A stretch of 29,884 nucleotides of DNA, taken from a virus. The stretch lies in the IMG/VR virus record IMGVR_UViG_3300035661_004722, positions 1-29,884 of that record; one strand, given 5' to 3'. A model generated the notes under the pieces. It ran no database searches and had not been told where the DNA came from. It worked only from the letters and a program-made list of their open reading frames with translations. Shown one piece after another: positions 1 through 7,777 of this stretch; position 1 is the stretch's first letter; the number at the start of each line of letters is the position of its first letter. Made by a program: the position numbers and the translations under genes.

Positions 1-324
1 GAACGTAGCAGTCTGATCGCCGGCCACTGTCACTACGGTCGCGCCAGACAGTGCTGCGACCGAGTTGGAAAACGCCCCGCTGATGAGACTGATACTGCTG
101 TGAGCGGCGATGCTGTTGCCGAAGGCGAAGCAGATTTTCCGACCCGAGGGGCGGCGCTGGTGAATCTCACCCCCTGACACCGAGGATGAGTACTGCGACC
201 CGTTCCACATGGCCAGCTGGTGGCCGCCCGACGCGTCGGTGACGTTGAGGACGACGCCCTCACCCTGAAACGGCAGCGTCGCGAGCTGGGCCGTGGTGGC
301 GTTCTTGAAGGTGACGGCGCTCAT
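1..324 (-). CDS. Phage tail-type protein with SGNH-like motif, cut by the window edge
   Basis: The reading frame is open for 108 codons from an ATG at 324 to the left edge, with AGGAG about 6 bases upstream, so the C-terminal part lies outside the window. Residues 1-45 look like the head of a tail or decoration protein, with a Gly/Asn-rich beta pattern (VVLNVTDASGG). At about residues 64-73 comes ICFAFGNSI, which resembles block I (GDS) of SGNH/GDSL hydrolases with Asn in place of Asp. If the rest of the domain is present, the protein could deacylate surface sugars as a tail-spike enzyme; that is inference from one motif. It follows the Gp49-family gene by 30 bases and is last in the visible late operon. 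Confidence 0.6.
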   Translation of the reverse strand, partial: MSAVTFKNATTAQLATLPFQGEGVVLNVTDASGGHQLAMWNGSQYSSSVSGGEIHQRRPSGRKICFAFGNSIAAHSSISLISGAFSNSVAALSGATVVTVAGDQTATF

Positions 325-354
325 GCGGGGCTCCTACTGGTCTGGTGGCTGTGC

Positions 355-882
355 TCAGGCGCTCGGGGCGAGCGGCGGGACGGCGTCGGCCTGGGCGGGC
401 TGCGCAGCTTCCGGCGCCACGGGCGGCAGGCTGGCCTGGGACAGCGATGCGATGTCGTCGGAGGTGAGCGATGCGAGGGGGGCGGCTTCCGGCGCAGCCA
501 CAGGGGCCAGCACGGATTCGGCGGACGCCTGCGGTACCGGCGCGGTCGACGCGGCCAGCACCTGGTCGAAGTGCAGGCCGGCCATCGGCTCGGGCGGCTC
601 TTCGTTGGCGGGCTCGTCGGCGACCTCGATGCCGCGCTTGAGCTTGTAGTTCAGCAGGTAGCCTTCGAGCTGCCAGACCTTGTTCACGGCGTCGTCGTGC
701 GCGATCTTGCGGCCGAAGGCTTCGTCGAAGGCGGCAGGGTCGATGCACGCGCTCTGGCCGACGACGTTGAAGCCGTCCTGCAGCGTGAGGCAGCAGACGG
801 TCAGCGTGGTGCCGGGGAACTGGTGATAGGCCGCGCTCTTGATCGCGCGGTTGATGTCGTCGAGGTCGAGCGAGGTCTTCAT
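355..882 (-). CDS. Gp49-like protein (N4 gp49 / Sf6 gene 66 family)
   Basis: A 175-residue protein. Residues 37-80 carry the family signature: a GFNVVGQSACIDPAAF segment, then FGRKIAHDDAVNKVWQLEGY. The family is widespread in tailed phages and has no firmly assigned function. Residues 90-175 are an Ala/Pro/Glu-rich, probably disordered tail that the short core family does not need. I chose the ATG at 882, which has AGGA upstream; the frame stays open further upstream but that part overlaps the holin gene and looks like shadow sequence. It sits between the holin and the partial tail gene in the late operon. Confidence 0.85.
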   Translation of the reverse strand: MKTSLDLDDINRAIKSAAYHQFPGTTLTVCCLTLQDGFNVVGQSACIDPAAFDEAFGRKIAHDDAVNKVWQLEGYLLNYKLKRGIEVADEPANEEPPEPMAGLHFDQVLAASTAPVPQASAESVLAPVAAPEAAPLASLTSDDIASLSQASLPPVAPEAAQPAQADAVPPLAPSA

Positions 883-949
883 CGCAGCAGTCCTGTGTGT
901 GGGTTGCAAGGCGGCCCAGTGTGGGCAGGGCCTGCCGCGATGGGGATGG

Positions 950-1525
950 TCAGCCGCGATTGACGGTGGGCACGCTCGGGTCTGCCTGCATGCGGCCACG
1001 GAAGAACGACGCGATGCCGAGGATCGGGCTGACGACGCCGATGATCCCGGCCACGGCGGCGAGGATGCCGGGCAGCTGGGCCAGGCCATCGCTGCGGCCG
1101 TAGATGATCGCGGCGCCGTAGGCCAGGAAGACCGTGAGCACGGACAGCAGCACGCCGAGCGCGACGGCGAAGCCGATGGCGGGCCTCCAGCTGTACGTCG
1201 GCCAGTGCTCGGCCGCGGCCTCCACGCGCATCGTCGCGTTGATGTCGGTCACGGCTTGCTGCGCGGCGGCGATCTCGGCCTTGGCCTGCTCGGTGGTCAG
1301 CTCCTGCAGCTTGGTCTGGCGGTCGGCTTCGATCTGCTGGAGCTTGACCGCGGCGTCGGGGTTGGTCTGCAGTGCCTGCTGCACGGCGTCGGGCGTGGCC
1401 TGTGTGCCCAGGGCGCTGGCGACAAGGCCACCGATGGCGCCGCCCGCAGGCCCGGCGATCAGGGTGCCGAGCAGGGGGGCGGACTTGCCGATGATGGAGG
1501 CGAGGTCTTTCCAGTCAAGTGCCAT
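950..1525 (-). CDS. Holin, three-transmembrane GTA-type (PF11351-like)
   Basis: A 191-residue inner-membrane protein expected to time lysis by forming lesions that release the endolysin. Hydrophobic segments lie at about residues 15-38 (Gly/Ala-rich), 117-141 and 151-174. A charged Gln/Glu/Ala helix spans 57-105, and YSWRP sits just before the second segment, as is typical of this holin family. The ATG at 1525 has AGGAG nine bases upstream; an in-frame upstream extension of 19 codons has no comparable site. It lies 16 bases after the endolysin stop, so the endolysin is translated before the holin in this operon, the reverse of the common order. Confidence 0.83.
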   Translation of the reverse strand: MALDWKDLASIIGKSAPLLGTLIAGPAGGAIGGLVASALGTQATPDAVQQALQTNPDAAVKLQQIEADRQTKLQELTTEQAKAEIAAAQQAVTDINATMRVEAAAEHWPTYSWRPAIGFAVALGVLLSVLTVFLAYGAAIIYGRSDGLAQLPGILAAVAGIIGVVSPILGIASFFRGRMQADPSVPTVNRG

Positions 1526-1541
1526 GGTCGTCGTCTCCTGG

Positions 1542-1970
1542 TCAAGGGCTCGTCCACATCGGCCGCGTGCCGGATGCGTCAATGGTCAGCGCCTGGCGAC
1601 GCGGGTTGTCGGACCAGCTGATGTGCACCCAGCGGCCGAACTCGATGATGAGTTGGTCGTAGAGCACGTCCCTGCATTCGTGCAAGGCACTGGCCACGGT
1701 CACGGGGTTGCCGAACGCCGGGGCGATGAAGTCCGCCGCCTGGCCGGTCATGTGCTGGCTGGTGGGCTGGCCGCCGACAGCCTTGTTCAGCTCCGGGCAG
1801 CGGTAGCCGCTGGAGACGATGACCGGCACGCCGAGACGCATGCGCACGGCTTCCAGCAACAGGGCCGTGCGCTTGAGGTTCGCGACGATCTCCAGCGGCG
1901 GATCGTTGTCGATGCCGCGGTGCTGCGTGACGACCAGCTCGTCGAGCGTGAAGTGTGGTGACAGGTTCAT
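1542..1970 (-). CDS. Endolysin, M15-type zinc peptidase
   Basis: A 142-residue peptidase that cleaves peptidoglycan cross-bridge or stem peptides to lyse the host. It matches the Peptidase_M15_3 / VanY-like fold: SSGYRCPELN at 53-62, zinc ligands in SQHMTGQAAD (His73, Asp80), and WVHIS (His116). The N-terminus (FTLDELVVTQ) is the usual start of these phage enzymes. No signal peptide or SAR anchor is visible, so export depends on the holin. The ATG at 1970 overlaps the upstream membrane-protein stop by 4 bases (ATGA). The length is normal for the family and the active-site residues look intact. Confidence 0.92.
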   Translation of the reverse strand: MNLSPHFTLDELVVTQHRGIDNDPPLEIVANLKRTALLLEAVRMRLGVPVIVSSGYRCPELNKAVGGQPTSQHMTGQAADFIAPAFGNPVTVASALHECRDVLYDQLIIEFGRWVHISWSDNPRRQALTIDASGTRPMWTSP

Positions 1971-2203
1971 GGCTTGTCCGCCTTGTGAGTCATCGCTGCC
2001 TTGATCTCGTCAATGCCTTCCTTGATCGGGCTGAGCATGTCTTTGAGCCGGTCGTAGCGGACATAGTCGGTGCCGAGGCGGACCTCCAGCGCGCTCAGGT
2101 CTTGGCGCAGCTTCTGCATGGCGGCGTACAGCTCGCGGGCGAACCAGCCCAGGACGCCGCAGCAGGCCGAGATCAACGCGATGAAGGCCTGTTCGATGGT
2201 CAT
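1967..2203 (-). CDS. Small membrane-anchored coiled-coil protein of the lysis cassette
   Basis: A 78-residue protein with one N-terminal transmembrane helix (about residues 5-24, FIALISACCGVLGWFA) followed by an amphipathic helix to about residue 70, containing GTDYVRYDRLKDML. This arrangement recurs as a short conserved protein next to phage lysis genes. Its role is not established; an accessory holin or an inner-membrane spanin-like role is possible. It overlaps the portal stop by 4 bases upstream and the endolysin start by 4 bases downstream, so the three genes are probably translationally coupled. I cannot see an Rz1-like lipoprotein nested in it. Confidence 0.72.
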   Translation of the reverse strand: MTIEQAFIALISACCGVLGWFARELYAAMQKLRQDLSALEVRLGTDYVRYDRLKDMLSPIKEGIDEIKAAMTHKADKP

Positions 2204-4719
2204 TGGTAACTTTCCGATTTCTGGAAGCTGCCGCCCTGCTTCGCCTGCTCGGGTGCGGGCTCCAGCGGGTCGCTGCCGGCGTTCTCGACGGCCTCTTCGG
2301 CGGCTTCGGACTGCTCAGGCGTGAGGGTGGATGGCGCACCGGTCGCGCGCAGCTCGGCCACCGCGATGGCGGACTCGGCCTTGATCTTGGCGACCTCGAT
2401 GGCCTGCGTGACGGCGCCTGCGGTCTTGATGCCCTGGAGCTGCTGCTCGTGCTCCATCTCGTCTTCGGGTGTGGGCTGCTGCTGGGCGAGGCCGTGCGAC
2501 TGCGCCGCGCTGAGCTGCTTGTGCTCCAGCTCGGCCTGGCGGTGCTCGTGGTCGGCGGCGTTCTTCGCAGCCTGGAGCGCGAGTTCCTGGCGCTTGAGGT
2601 CGATCTGCGCGGCCTGAACCTGCTGCTCGCTCTGCTTGGTCTGCACTTCCTGCTGGCGCTGCTGCGCGGCGGCGGAGGTCTCGGCGGCCTTGAGCTGCAG
2701 CTCCTGCTGGCGCACAGCGATCTCGCCGGCCTTGTTCTTGAGTTCAAGCTGCAGGCTCTGGACCTGCTGCTGCAGCTGCGCGGCCTCGGCGCTCTTCTCC
2801 TGCACGGCCTGTTCGTACTGCTGGGCCATCTGCTCGGACTGCTGCTGCAGGGCCTGCATCTGCTGCTGGAGCTGCGCGACTTGCGGGTCTGTCTCGCCGT
2901 CGGTGGGCAGGCCCATGGTCTTGCGGACCAAGTCGGCCATCTGGTGGCGCTTCGGCAAGTCCGTGCCCTCGATGAAGAACGGCATCAGCACGGCCTGGGC
3001 CTGCGGCGGCAGCGACTTCAGCACCTCGCCCATCATCATCTGCTGCTGCTGGCGGTAGGCCGGCGTGCTCGGGATCTCTTCCAGAGCGACCTTCACCGCC
3101 GCCTTGTCCACGTCGTTCTCGAAGTACTGGATGCCCGTGATCTCGTCGACCGCGGGCTTGTTCAGCGAGATCACCTTGCGGCGTGCGTCCTTCGGGCCGG
3201 CGGTCACGTCCACCGGCCGGCCGCTCAAGTCCTGCCGGATCATGGTCAGCAGCCTGGCCATCACCTCCTGGCGGGCGAACTTGAAGTTGTCGTTCAGCTC
3301 GCCGAGGGTGTTGCTCGACTGCTCGACCAACGAGTTGATGGCGATGCCCGCCGTCACGCCGGTGTCCTGCTTGCCCATCACGGCGTTGAAGATGCCGGCC
3401 GCGTCCTGGATGCCTTGCTTGGCCTCGTTGAGCACTTCGAACTGCTGCTGGCTCAGGCCGAGGTCGCTCTCGACCTTCATGGCCTGCGCGTTGGTCCGCC
3501 CGGGGTTCAGGATCGTCAGCGAGTCCGGCCGGCTGATCTCGTCGACCAGCTGCGAGAAGTCGTTGTAGCGCATGTCCAGCGCGTCGCTGTCGATCTGCAC
3601 GCGCTTGGACGACAGCAGCCACATCAGCTTGCGCCGACGTGCGTTGACCTCGTCCTGCAGCGGGATCATGGAGCGGATCAGGCCGTAGGGAACGCCGGTC
3701 AGGTCCTCGCGGAAGCCCCAGAACGGCACGTAGGGCAACTCGTTGTTGCCCGGGTCGTAGTCCTGCAGCAGGTGCGGGCCGAACCAGATGGAGCAGCGCA
3801 GCTTGCGGTAGACGGCCGGCTGCGGTGTGAACTGCCCGGACTGCACGGCGGCCTGGTGCAGGCGGTTGTTCTTGTCGAACTCCACCACGCGGTCACCCAG
3901 GTAGAGCACCAGCCCGCGAACGTGGGTCGCGTACCAGCATTCCTGCAGGCACACGCGGCGGTTGTCGATGTTGCGCCAGTCCCAAGCCGACACGCTGATG
4001 CGAGACTCCTGGTCGAAGGCGTTCATCAGCGTGGTGTTCTCACGAGCCCGCTGCATCCAGTCTGGCTGCCAGCCGCTGGCCGAGGCGTTGATCAGCGGCG
4101 CATGCTGCGGCATCGCGGCGGTGACGAGGTCCACCGGGAACCACTTCTGGCGGATCACGTAGCGCGCCGTGCGCAGGGCCGGGTCGCTGACGGGGCAGCT
4201 CCAGTCCCAGAACATCTCGCGGCGGTGGACGCTTTCGGCGCGGTACTTGTAGAGGAAGGGATCGCTGTTGCGCGCGACGTGCACCCAGCCCAGCCCAGCC
4301 TTGCACTGGCCGGCGTAGGCGTCGGAGCAGGCCCAGTCAGCGCGGCTCTCACGCTCGGCTTCGGCCAGCTTGGCGCTCAGGGCCTCGGCCACGTCCATGT
4401 GCTGTTCGTCGTCGGCCACCACGCGCGCATCGGTGCGGGTCTTGGCCTCGATGCCCAGCACGGCGTCAATGGCCGGCTTGATGAGGTTGGTCATCAGCTG
4501 CGAGAACCCCATCTGGTCCAGCAGCTTCAGCGTCTCGGCCGTGAGCTGGTTGCCGTCGTAGTAGTCGGCGGCCTTGTCCATGGACGAGCGGAACGCGGGC
4601 TGGTTGCGCGTCTCGTCGACGAACTTCATGAAGTTGTCCGGGCTCAGCTGCCCGACGGTGGTAGGCATCTGCCCCGTCTGGGTGTGCTGCGACAGCGCGT
4701 CGTTGATCTCCATGCCCAT
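2200..4719 (-). CDS. Portal protein, P22-type
   Basis: An 839-residue portal subunit. Twelve copies form the ring at the head vertex through which DNA is packaged and the tail attaches. The N-terminal part (AADYYDGNQLTAETLKLL, then NLIKPAIDAVLGIEAK) and the middle (YVPFWGFREDLTGVPYGLIR, later AAGIFNAVMGKQDTGVTAGI) are typical of P22/Sf6-like portals. From about residue 610 to 760 it becomes a long Gln/Glu/Ala-rich coiled coil, matching the helical barrel of P22 gp1 but unusually Gln-rich. I chose ATG 4719, with AGGGG just upstream; ATG 4713 is the alternative. The stop overlaps the next gene by 4 bases. It confirms head-vertex genes lie just downstream of terminase. Confidence 0.93.
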   Translation of the reverse strand: MGMEINDALSQHTQTGQMPTTVGQLSPDNFMKFVDETRNQPAFRSSMDKAADYYDGNQLTAETLKLLDQMGFSQLMTNLIKPAIDAVLGIEAKTRTDARVVADDEQHMDVAEALSAKLAEAERESRADWACSDAYAGQCKAGLGWVHVARNSDPFLYKYRAESVHRREMFWDWSCPVSDPALRTARYVIRQKWFPVDLVTAAMPQHAPLINASASGWQPDWMQRARENTTLMNAFDQESRISVSAWDWRNIDNRRVCLQECWYATHVRGLVLYLGDRVVEFDKNNRLHQAAVQSGQFTPQPAVYRKLRCSIWFGPHLLQDYDPGNNELPYVPFWGFREDLTGVPYGLIRSMIPLQDEVNARRRKLMWLLSSKRVQIDSDALDMRYNDFSQLVDEISRPDSLTILNPGRTNAQAMKVESDLGLSQQQFEVLNEAKQGIQDAAGIFNAVMGKQDTGVTAGIAINSLVEQSSNTLGELNDNFKFARQEVMARLLTMIRQDLSGRPVDVTAGPKDARRKVISLNKPAVDEITGIQYFENDVDKAAVKVALEEIPSTPAYRQQQQMMMGEVLKSLPPQAQAVLMPFFIEGTDLPKRHQMADLVRKTMGLPTDGETDPQVAQLQQQMQALQQQSEQMAQQYEQAVQEKSAEAAQLQQQVQSLQLELKNKAGEIAVRQQELQLKAAETSAAAQQRQQEVQTKQSEQQVQAAQIDLKRQELALQAAKNAADHEHRQAELEHKQLSAAQSHGLAQQQPTPEDEMEHEQQLQGIKTAGAVTQAIEVAKIKAESAIAVAELRATGAPSTLTPEQSEAAEEAVENAGSDPLEPAPEQAKQGGSFQKSESYQ

Positions 4720-4779
4720 GAGGCCCCTGCCCTTCAGAATGGGCGCGACGATGCCGGGGGTCAGCTGGCGGGGGGATGG

Positions 4780-4917
4780 TCAGGGGTGCCCGTCTTTCCG
4801 AGCTGTCGCGGCTTGCACGTTCGTCGACCCGCCGCCGGCCTTCACAATCCCTTGAGCGTCCAGGGCCTCGGGGCTGCCTGACGTGCCATCAGTGGCGCAG
4901 CACCGAGCTGAAACCAT
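4780..4917 (-). CDS. Possible small ORF between portal and upstream gene (45 aa)
   Basis: The 230-base gap upstream of the portal holds one frame of 45 codons, ATG 4917 to TGA 4780. The product is Gly/Ala/Ser-rich with a KAGGGSTNVQAATA segment and is similar to nothing I recognise. No convincing ribosome-binding site precedes the ATG; an internal GTG at 4845 has AAGGG nearby. Its stop falls in TGACCATCCCC, a string also found at the end of the holin gene. It may be a real tiny gene or simply an open frame. Confidence 0.3.
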   Translation of the reverse strand: MVSARCCATDGTSGSPEALDAQGIVKAGGGSTNVQAATARKDGHP

Positions 4918-4950
4918 CCAGGCTCGCGGCCAGTCTGGCGCGGGGTGGCG

Positions 4951-5169
4951 TCAAGGGGGCTGCTTGGTCAGGTCAAAGCCCTTCCCGCGCGCCAGCGCCT
5001 GCAAGTCCTGCACCTCCTTGCTCAACGACTCCTCCAGCGCCGGCCAGCAGATGCCGCGCACGGACTCCAGGCGGTTGGTCGCGAAGGACAGGATGCAGCG
5101 CACGGCCTTATCCGACTTGGCTGCGGCCATGCTGGCGCGCAGATCGTGCATGCCGGATGGGTGGGTCAT
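4951..5169 (-). CDS. Small phage protein of unknown function
   Basis: A 72-residue protein starting at ATG 5169 with AGGAG five bases upstream, 10 bases after the large terminase stop. It is predicted largely helical (AAAKSDKAVRCILSFATNR, then WPALEESLSKEVQDLQALAR) and contains two Cys residues but no known motif. Its position between terminase and portal is common for short accessory head genes. I do not recognise the family. Confidence 0.65.
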   Translation of the reverse strand: MTHPSGMHDLRASMAAAKSDKAVRCILSFATNRLESVRGICWPALEESLSKEVQDLQALARGKGFDLTKQPP

Positions 5170-5179
5170 GCTCGCGCTC

Positions 5180-6748
5180 CTATCGAACCGGCCTGCTCAT
5201 CCGCGCGGCGCGGAATGCGCTCGCATCAGACTGGGCGCCGGCATAGCTGGCGAAGGGTGTGGCGAAGGTCAGGGCGAGCGCGTCGCCACTGTCGGGGCTG
5301 CGCACGCCACGCTTGCGCATCGACTCTTTGGACTCCAGGCGCAGGCGGCGGGAGCTGTCGTAGCTGTACTGCGGTGCGCAGAGGTCGCTGGCCAGGGCGT
5401 CGTCTACCGGCAGCTGGCAGGGCTCGTCCTCAAGCCAGGCCTTCATGTCGCCCCAGATTTCGTCGCGCTTGAGCACGTACAGCTCGTCTCGCGCCGGCTT
5501 GCCGCCGAACATGATGCGGTTCACGGGGTAGCCCAACTCGCGCAGCCGGTCGGCGATGCCGCTGCCGATGCCGGTGGCGTCGACGTTGATCGCGTCGGGC
5601 TTGATCTTGTCGGCCAGCACGGCGACTTTGCCGACAACGTCCATCGGGCCGTACTTCGACAGGCGCAGCACCTTCTCGCTGGGCCCGAGGCCATAGGCGC
5701 GGCGGCCCTGGCGCAGCACGATGGCCGTGTCATCGTCGCCGTATTCGGCCGGGTCGACGCCAATGATCTTGGGCCCGCGCGCCTCGACGTTCAGCCCGAG
5801 CTTCATCGCCCGGCTGACGAGGTCGGCGGTGATCAGTGGGTCGCCCGAGACCTTCGTGAACGCCAGCACAGGTTCGGCCGGGTATTCCTGGTCAAAGGTG
5901 CTGACATCGCCCTTGAAGTCCGTCACCAGCTTCGAACGACGCCAGACCATGTTCTCCAGCGACATGCCGCGGGCTTCGTAGCGCTGGAAGTAGTCCAGCT
6001 CGACCGGGCCCATCTGGAAGCCCGGATAGACCGGCTTGCGGTACTCGGGCTGCCAGTACCACGGCACGAAAATGTTCTCGTACTCGCCGTCGCCGCGCTC
6101 GCCGGCCTGCCAGTCCTGGTGGAAGGCGTTGCCCACGCCGTTGGCGGTCGATTCCTTGATGATCTCGCTGCCAAGCACGTCGGGCACCGTCTGGCCCAGG
6201 CCGGCCATGATGTCCTCGGCCTTCTCCCAGAAGGCAACCTCGGAACCATGGAACAGCTGGAACGTGCGCCCGCGGCCAACGCCCTTGCGGTTGCCAGCGG
6301 TGGCCACCACGTAGCCGCCGTCCAGCTCGGCGAAGCTCAGTTCGTTGTCGTTTGACGCGGCAGTGGCGGGGCGCAGTTCCTCGGGGCACAGGTCGTGGTA
6401 GCGCTTCGTCATGCCGAAGAGCGCGTCCGTCGAGTCGCCCAGGTGGGTCAGGATCAGCGCCAGCAGGCCGGGCCGCAGCGAGGTCTTCCAGTAGAAGCGG
6501 CCCTGAACGAGCGTCGATGCCCCTTGTTGTCGGCCCTTCAACAAATTCGCACGGACCTTGCCAGTGCGGCGCAGCTGGTCTTCCAGCCGATGGTGGATGT
6601 AGACCTGGGCCGCGTTCAGCAGGAACGGCTTGATCTGCCCGTCCTTCTGCTTGATCTTCAGCGCCCGCGGCGCATAGTGCAGGAAGTCGTCGCGGAACGG
6701 GCGGATGTGCGCCTCAAGCTCAGCAGCCGCCTTCTCGGCCTGGTTCAC
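5180..6748 (-). CDS. Terminase large subunit (TerL)
   Basis: A 522-residue ATP-driven packaging motor and nuclease. The ATPase half has a Walker-A-like KGRQQGAST at 71-79, a degenerate P-loop usual in phage terminases, and a Walker-B-like HGSEVAFW with the catalytic acid. The RNase H-like nuclease half has IIGVDPAEYGDDDTA, INVDATGIGSG and SGDALALTF, supplying three metal-binding aspartates. The start is GTG 6748, giving a 4-bp GTGA overlap with the small-subunit stop, with GGAAAG upstream. A much longer in-frame extension to 7135 lies antisense-free but entirely inside the small-subunit gene and is not needed. Confidence 0.95.
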   Translation of the reverse strand: MNQAEKAAAELEAHIRPFRDDFLHYAPRALKIKQKDGQIKPFLLNAAQVYIHHRLEDQLRRTGKVRANLLKGRQQGASTLVQGRFYWKTSLRPGLLALILTHLGDSTDALFGMTKRYHDLCPEELRPATAASNDNELSFAELDGGYVVATAGNRKGVGRGRTFQLFHGSEVAFWEKAEDIMAGLGQTVPDVLGSEIIKESTANGVGNAFHQDWQAGERGDGEYENIFVPWYWQPEYRKPVYPGFQMGPVELDYFQRYEARGMSLENMVWRRSKLVTDFKGDVSTFDQEYPAEPVLAFTKVSGDPLITADLVSRAMKLGLNVEARGPKIIGVDPAEYGDDDTAIVLRQGRRAYGLGPSEKVLRLSKYGPMDVVGKVAVLADKIKPDAINVDATGIGSGIADRLRELGYPVNRIMFGGKPARDELYVLKRDEIWGDMKAWLEDEPCQLPVDDALASDLCAPQYSYDSSRRLRLESKESMRKRGVRSPDSGDALALTFATPFASYAGAQSDASAFRAARMSRPVR

Positions 6749-7629
6749 GTCGGACTTTCCGGCATGGCCGCGTGCTGACCGTGGTCGGTCTCGCTCATGG
6801 CCTTGAGGCGTTGGGCCAGCGTAAGCTGCAGGTTGCCGCCAACTTCCAGCTTCTCGCCGTAGACCTTGGGCAGCATCTTCGACAGCACCCACTTGCGGGC
6901 ATCGATCTGCAGCCGCGTGCGGTCGACCATGTCGGCAGTCTGGACCTCGACGCCGTCGGCGCTGGTCTTGATCTTGGCGCCGACGCGGCAGCGGTTGGAC
7001 AGCTCGACGATCTCTTCGCCGTGCCAGTGCCAGCCGAGTTCGCGGGCGCGCGCGTACAGAGCCGCCAGCCCGTCGACATCGTCCAACACCCAGCGCCGAA
7101 ACGTCGAAGCCGGAGGCATCCCGTCCTCCTCGCAAATGCGGTTCAGCAGCTCGCCATTCGCAATGCGCTCCAGGATCTCGTCAGCCACTGGCTTGCTGTA
7201 AGTCGGCGGGGGGCCCGACTTCCTGCGCGGCAGTGGCGTGCCTGGCGTGTGCGTCTCGGGCTTGATGGCGTCGTTGATCGCCTGGGATAGCGCGTTGCTC
7301 GGCGCCTGGGGTGCGGCGCTCTTCGGTGGCGACTTGGCTGCCGCCTTTGGCACGAGCGATAGAACCTTCGCCGCTTTCTTCGCTGCGGGCGCAGGCGGCA
7401 TGAAGGGCTCGTTCGGTTCTGTGGGCAGGCGCGGAGCCTTCACAGGCTTCGTCGGGGCAGCCACACGCTTCGCCGGCACCTTGGGGCTCTTCGCGGGCGC
7501 CGGTTGGCTCTTTGCCGTGCTCTTCGCAGGCGGGGCAGCAGTGGTCTTCCGTTTCCCTGTCGTCTTGCGAGGCCTTGTCGGCACCTCAGCCGGGGACGCG
7601 GAAGCCTTGGGAGTGGGCTTCTTGGTCAT
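6745..7629 (-). CDS. Terminase small subunit (Sf6-like) with long basic N-terminal tail
   Basis: This is the DNA-recognition subunit that selects the packaging site and hands DNA to TerL. The core from about residue 143 to 270 is Sf6/phage gp1-like: YSKPVADEILERIANGELL, STFRRWVLDD, HGEEIVELSN, and RLQIDARKWVLSKMLPKVYG. Residues 1-140 are a Lys/Ala/Pro tail with TKKPTPK-, PAKSPK- and AAKSPPK-like motifs, resembling histone H1 or AlgP tails. The start is uncertain. No Shine-Dalgarno precedes ATG 7629 or ATG 7638. I chose 7629 because it overlaps (ATGA) the stop of a 35-codon ORF that has its own good site; GTG 7725 would add 32 residues. Confidence 0.82.
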   Translation of the reverse strand: MTKKPTPKASASPAEVPTRPRKTTGKRKTTAAPPAKSTAKSQPAPAKSPKVPAKRVAAPTKPVKAPRLPTEPNEPFMPPAPAAKKAAKVLSLVPKAAAKSPPKSAAPQAPSNALSQAINDAIKPETHTPGTPLPRRKSGPPPTYSKPVADEILERIANGELLNRICEEDGMPPASTFRRWVLDDVDGLAALYARARELGWHWHGEEIVELSNRCRVGAKIKTSADGVEVQTADMVDRTRLQIDARKWVLSKMLPKVYGEKLEVGGNLQLTLAQRLKAMSETDHGQHAAMPESPT

Positions 7630-7733
7630 GGGCGCCATTGAGGCGCGGCGCAGGGTTCGGGGGGATGGTCGCGCGGGGTCTGCGCCAACGTGCGAACCAG
7701 CCCCTTGCGGTGGTGCGCGCGGCACGCTGTCAT
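7626..7733 (-). CDS. Possible 35-aa leader ORF coupled to the small terminase gene
   Basis: ATG 7733 is preceded by GAAGGG at a spacing of nine bases, the only good ribosome-binding site in front of the small terminase gene. The 35-residue product is Arg/Pro/His-rich with no known motif. Its TGA overlaps the ATG at 7629 in ATGA, so ribosomes ending here could restart on terS. Whether the peptide matters is unknown; the same stretch could instead be the N-terminus of a longer TerS read in another frame. Confidence 0.35.
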   Translation of the reverse strand: MTACRAHHRKGLVRTLAQTPRDHPPEPCAAPQWRP

Positions 7734-7758
7734 GGTGAATGGCCCTTCTGATTAGTCG

Positions 7759-7764
7759 GGTATA
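7759..7764 (-). promoter_or_regulatory. Candidate -10 of the late (terminase) promoter
   Basis: On the minus strand TATACC lies about 30 bases before the leader ORF ATG. No TTGACA-like -35 is present at 16-18 bases. Instead the 7787-7805 palindrome is centred about 34 bases upstream of this element, roughly -44. That geometry fits an activator-dependent late promoter, as inference. Confidence 0.35.
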
Positions 7765-7777
7765 TCTGATCCCCTGT

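Noticed and set aside
2203-4881. Very long (about 890-codon) open frame on the plus strand opposite the portal gene
   Set aside because: It mirrors the portal codons in GC-rich sequence. The product is Leu/Arg/His/Val-rich with no motifs, and the portal on the other strand is certain.
4883-6355. Plus-strand 490-codon frame opposite the large terminase
   Set aside because: Antisense shadow of a clear terminase gene; low-complexity product without start signal.
5180-7135. Large terminase starting at 7135 rather than 6748
   Set aside because: The extra 129 codons lie within the small terminase gene in another frame, and GTG 6748 has the expected 4-bp overlap.
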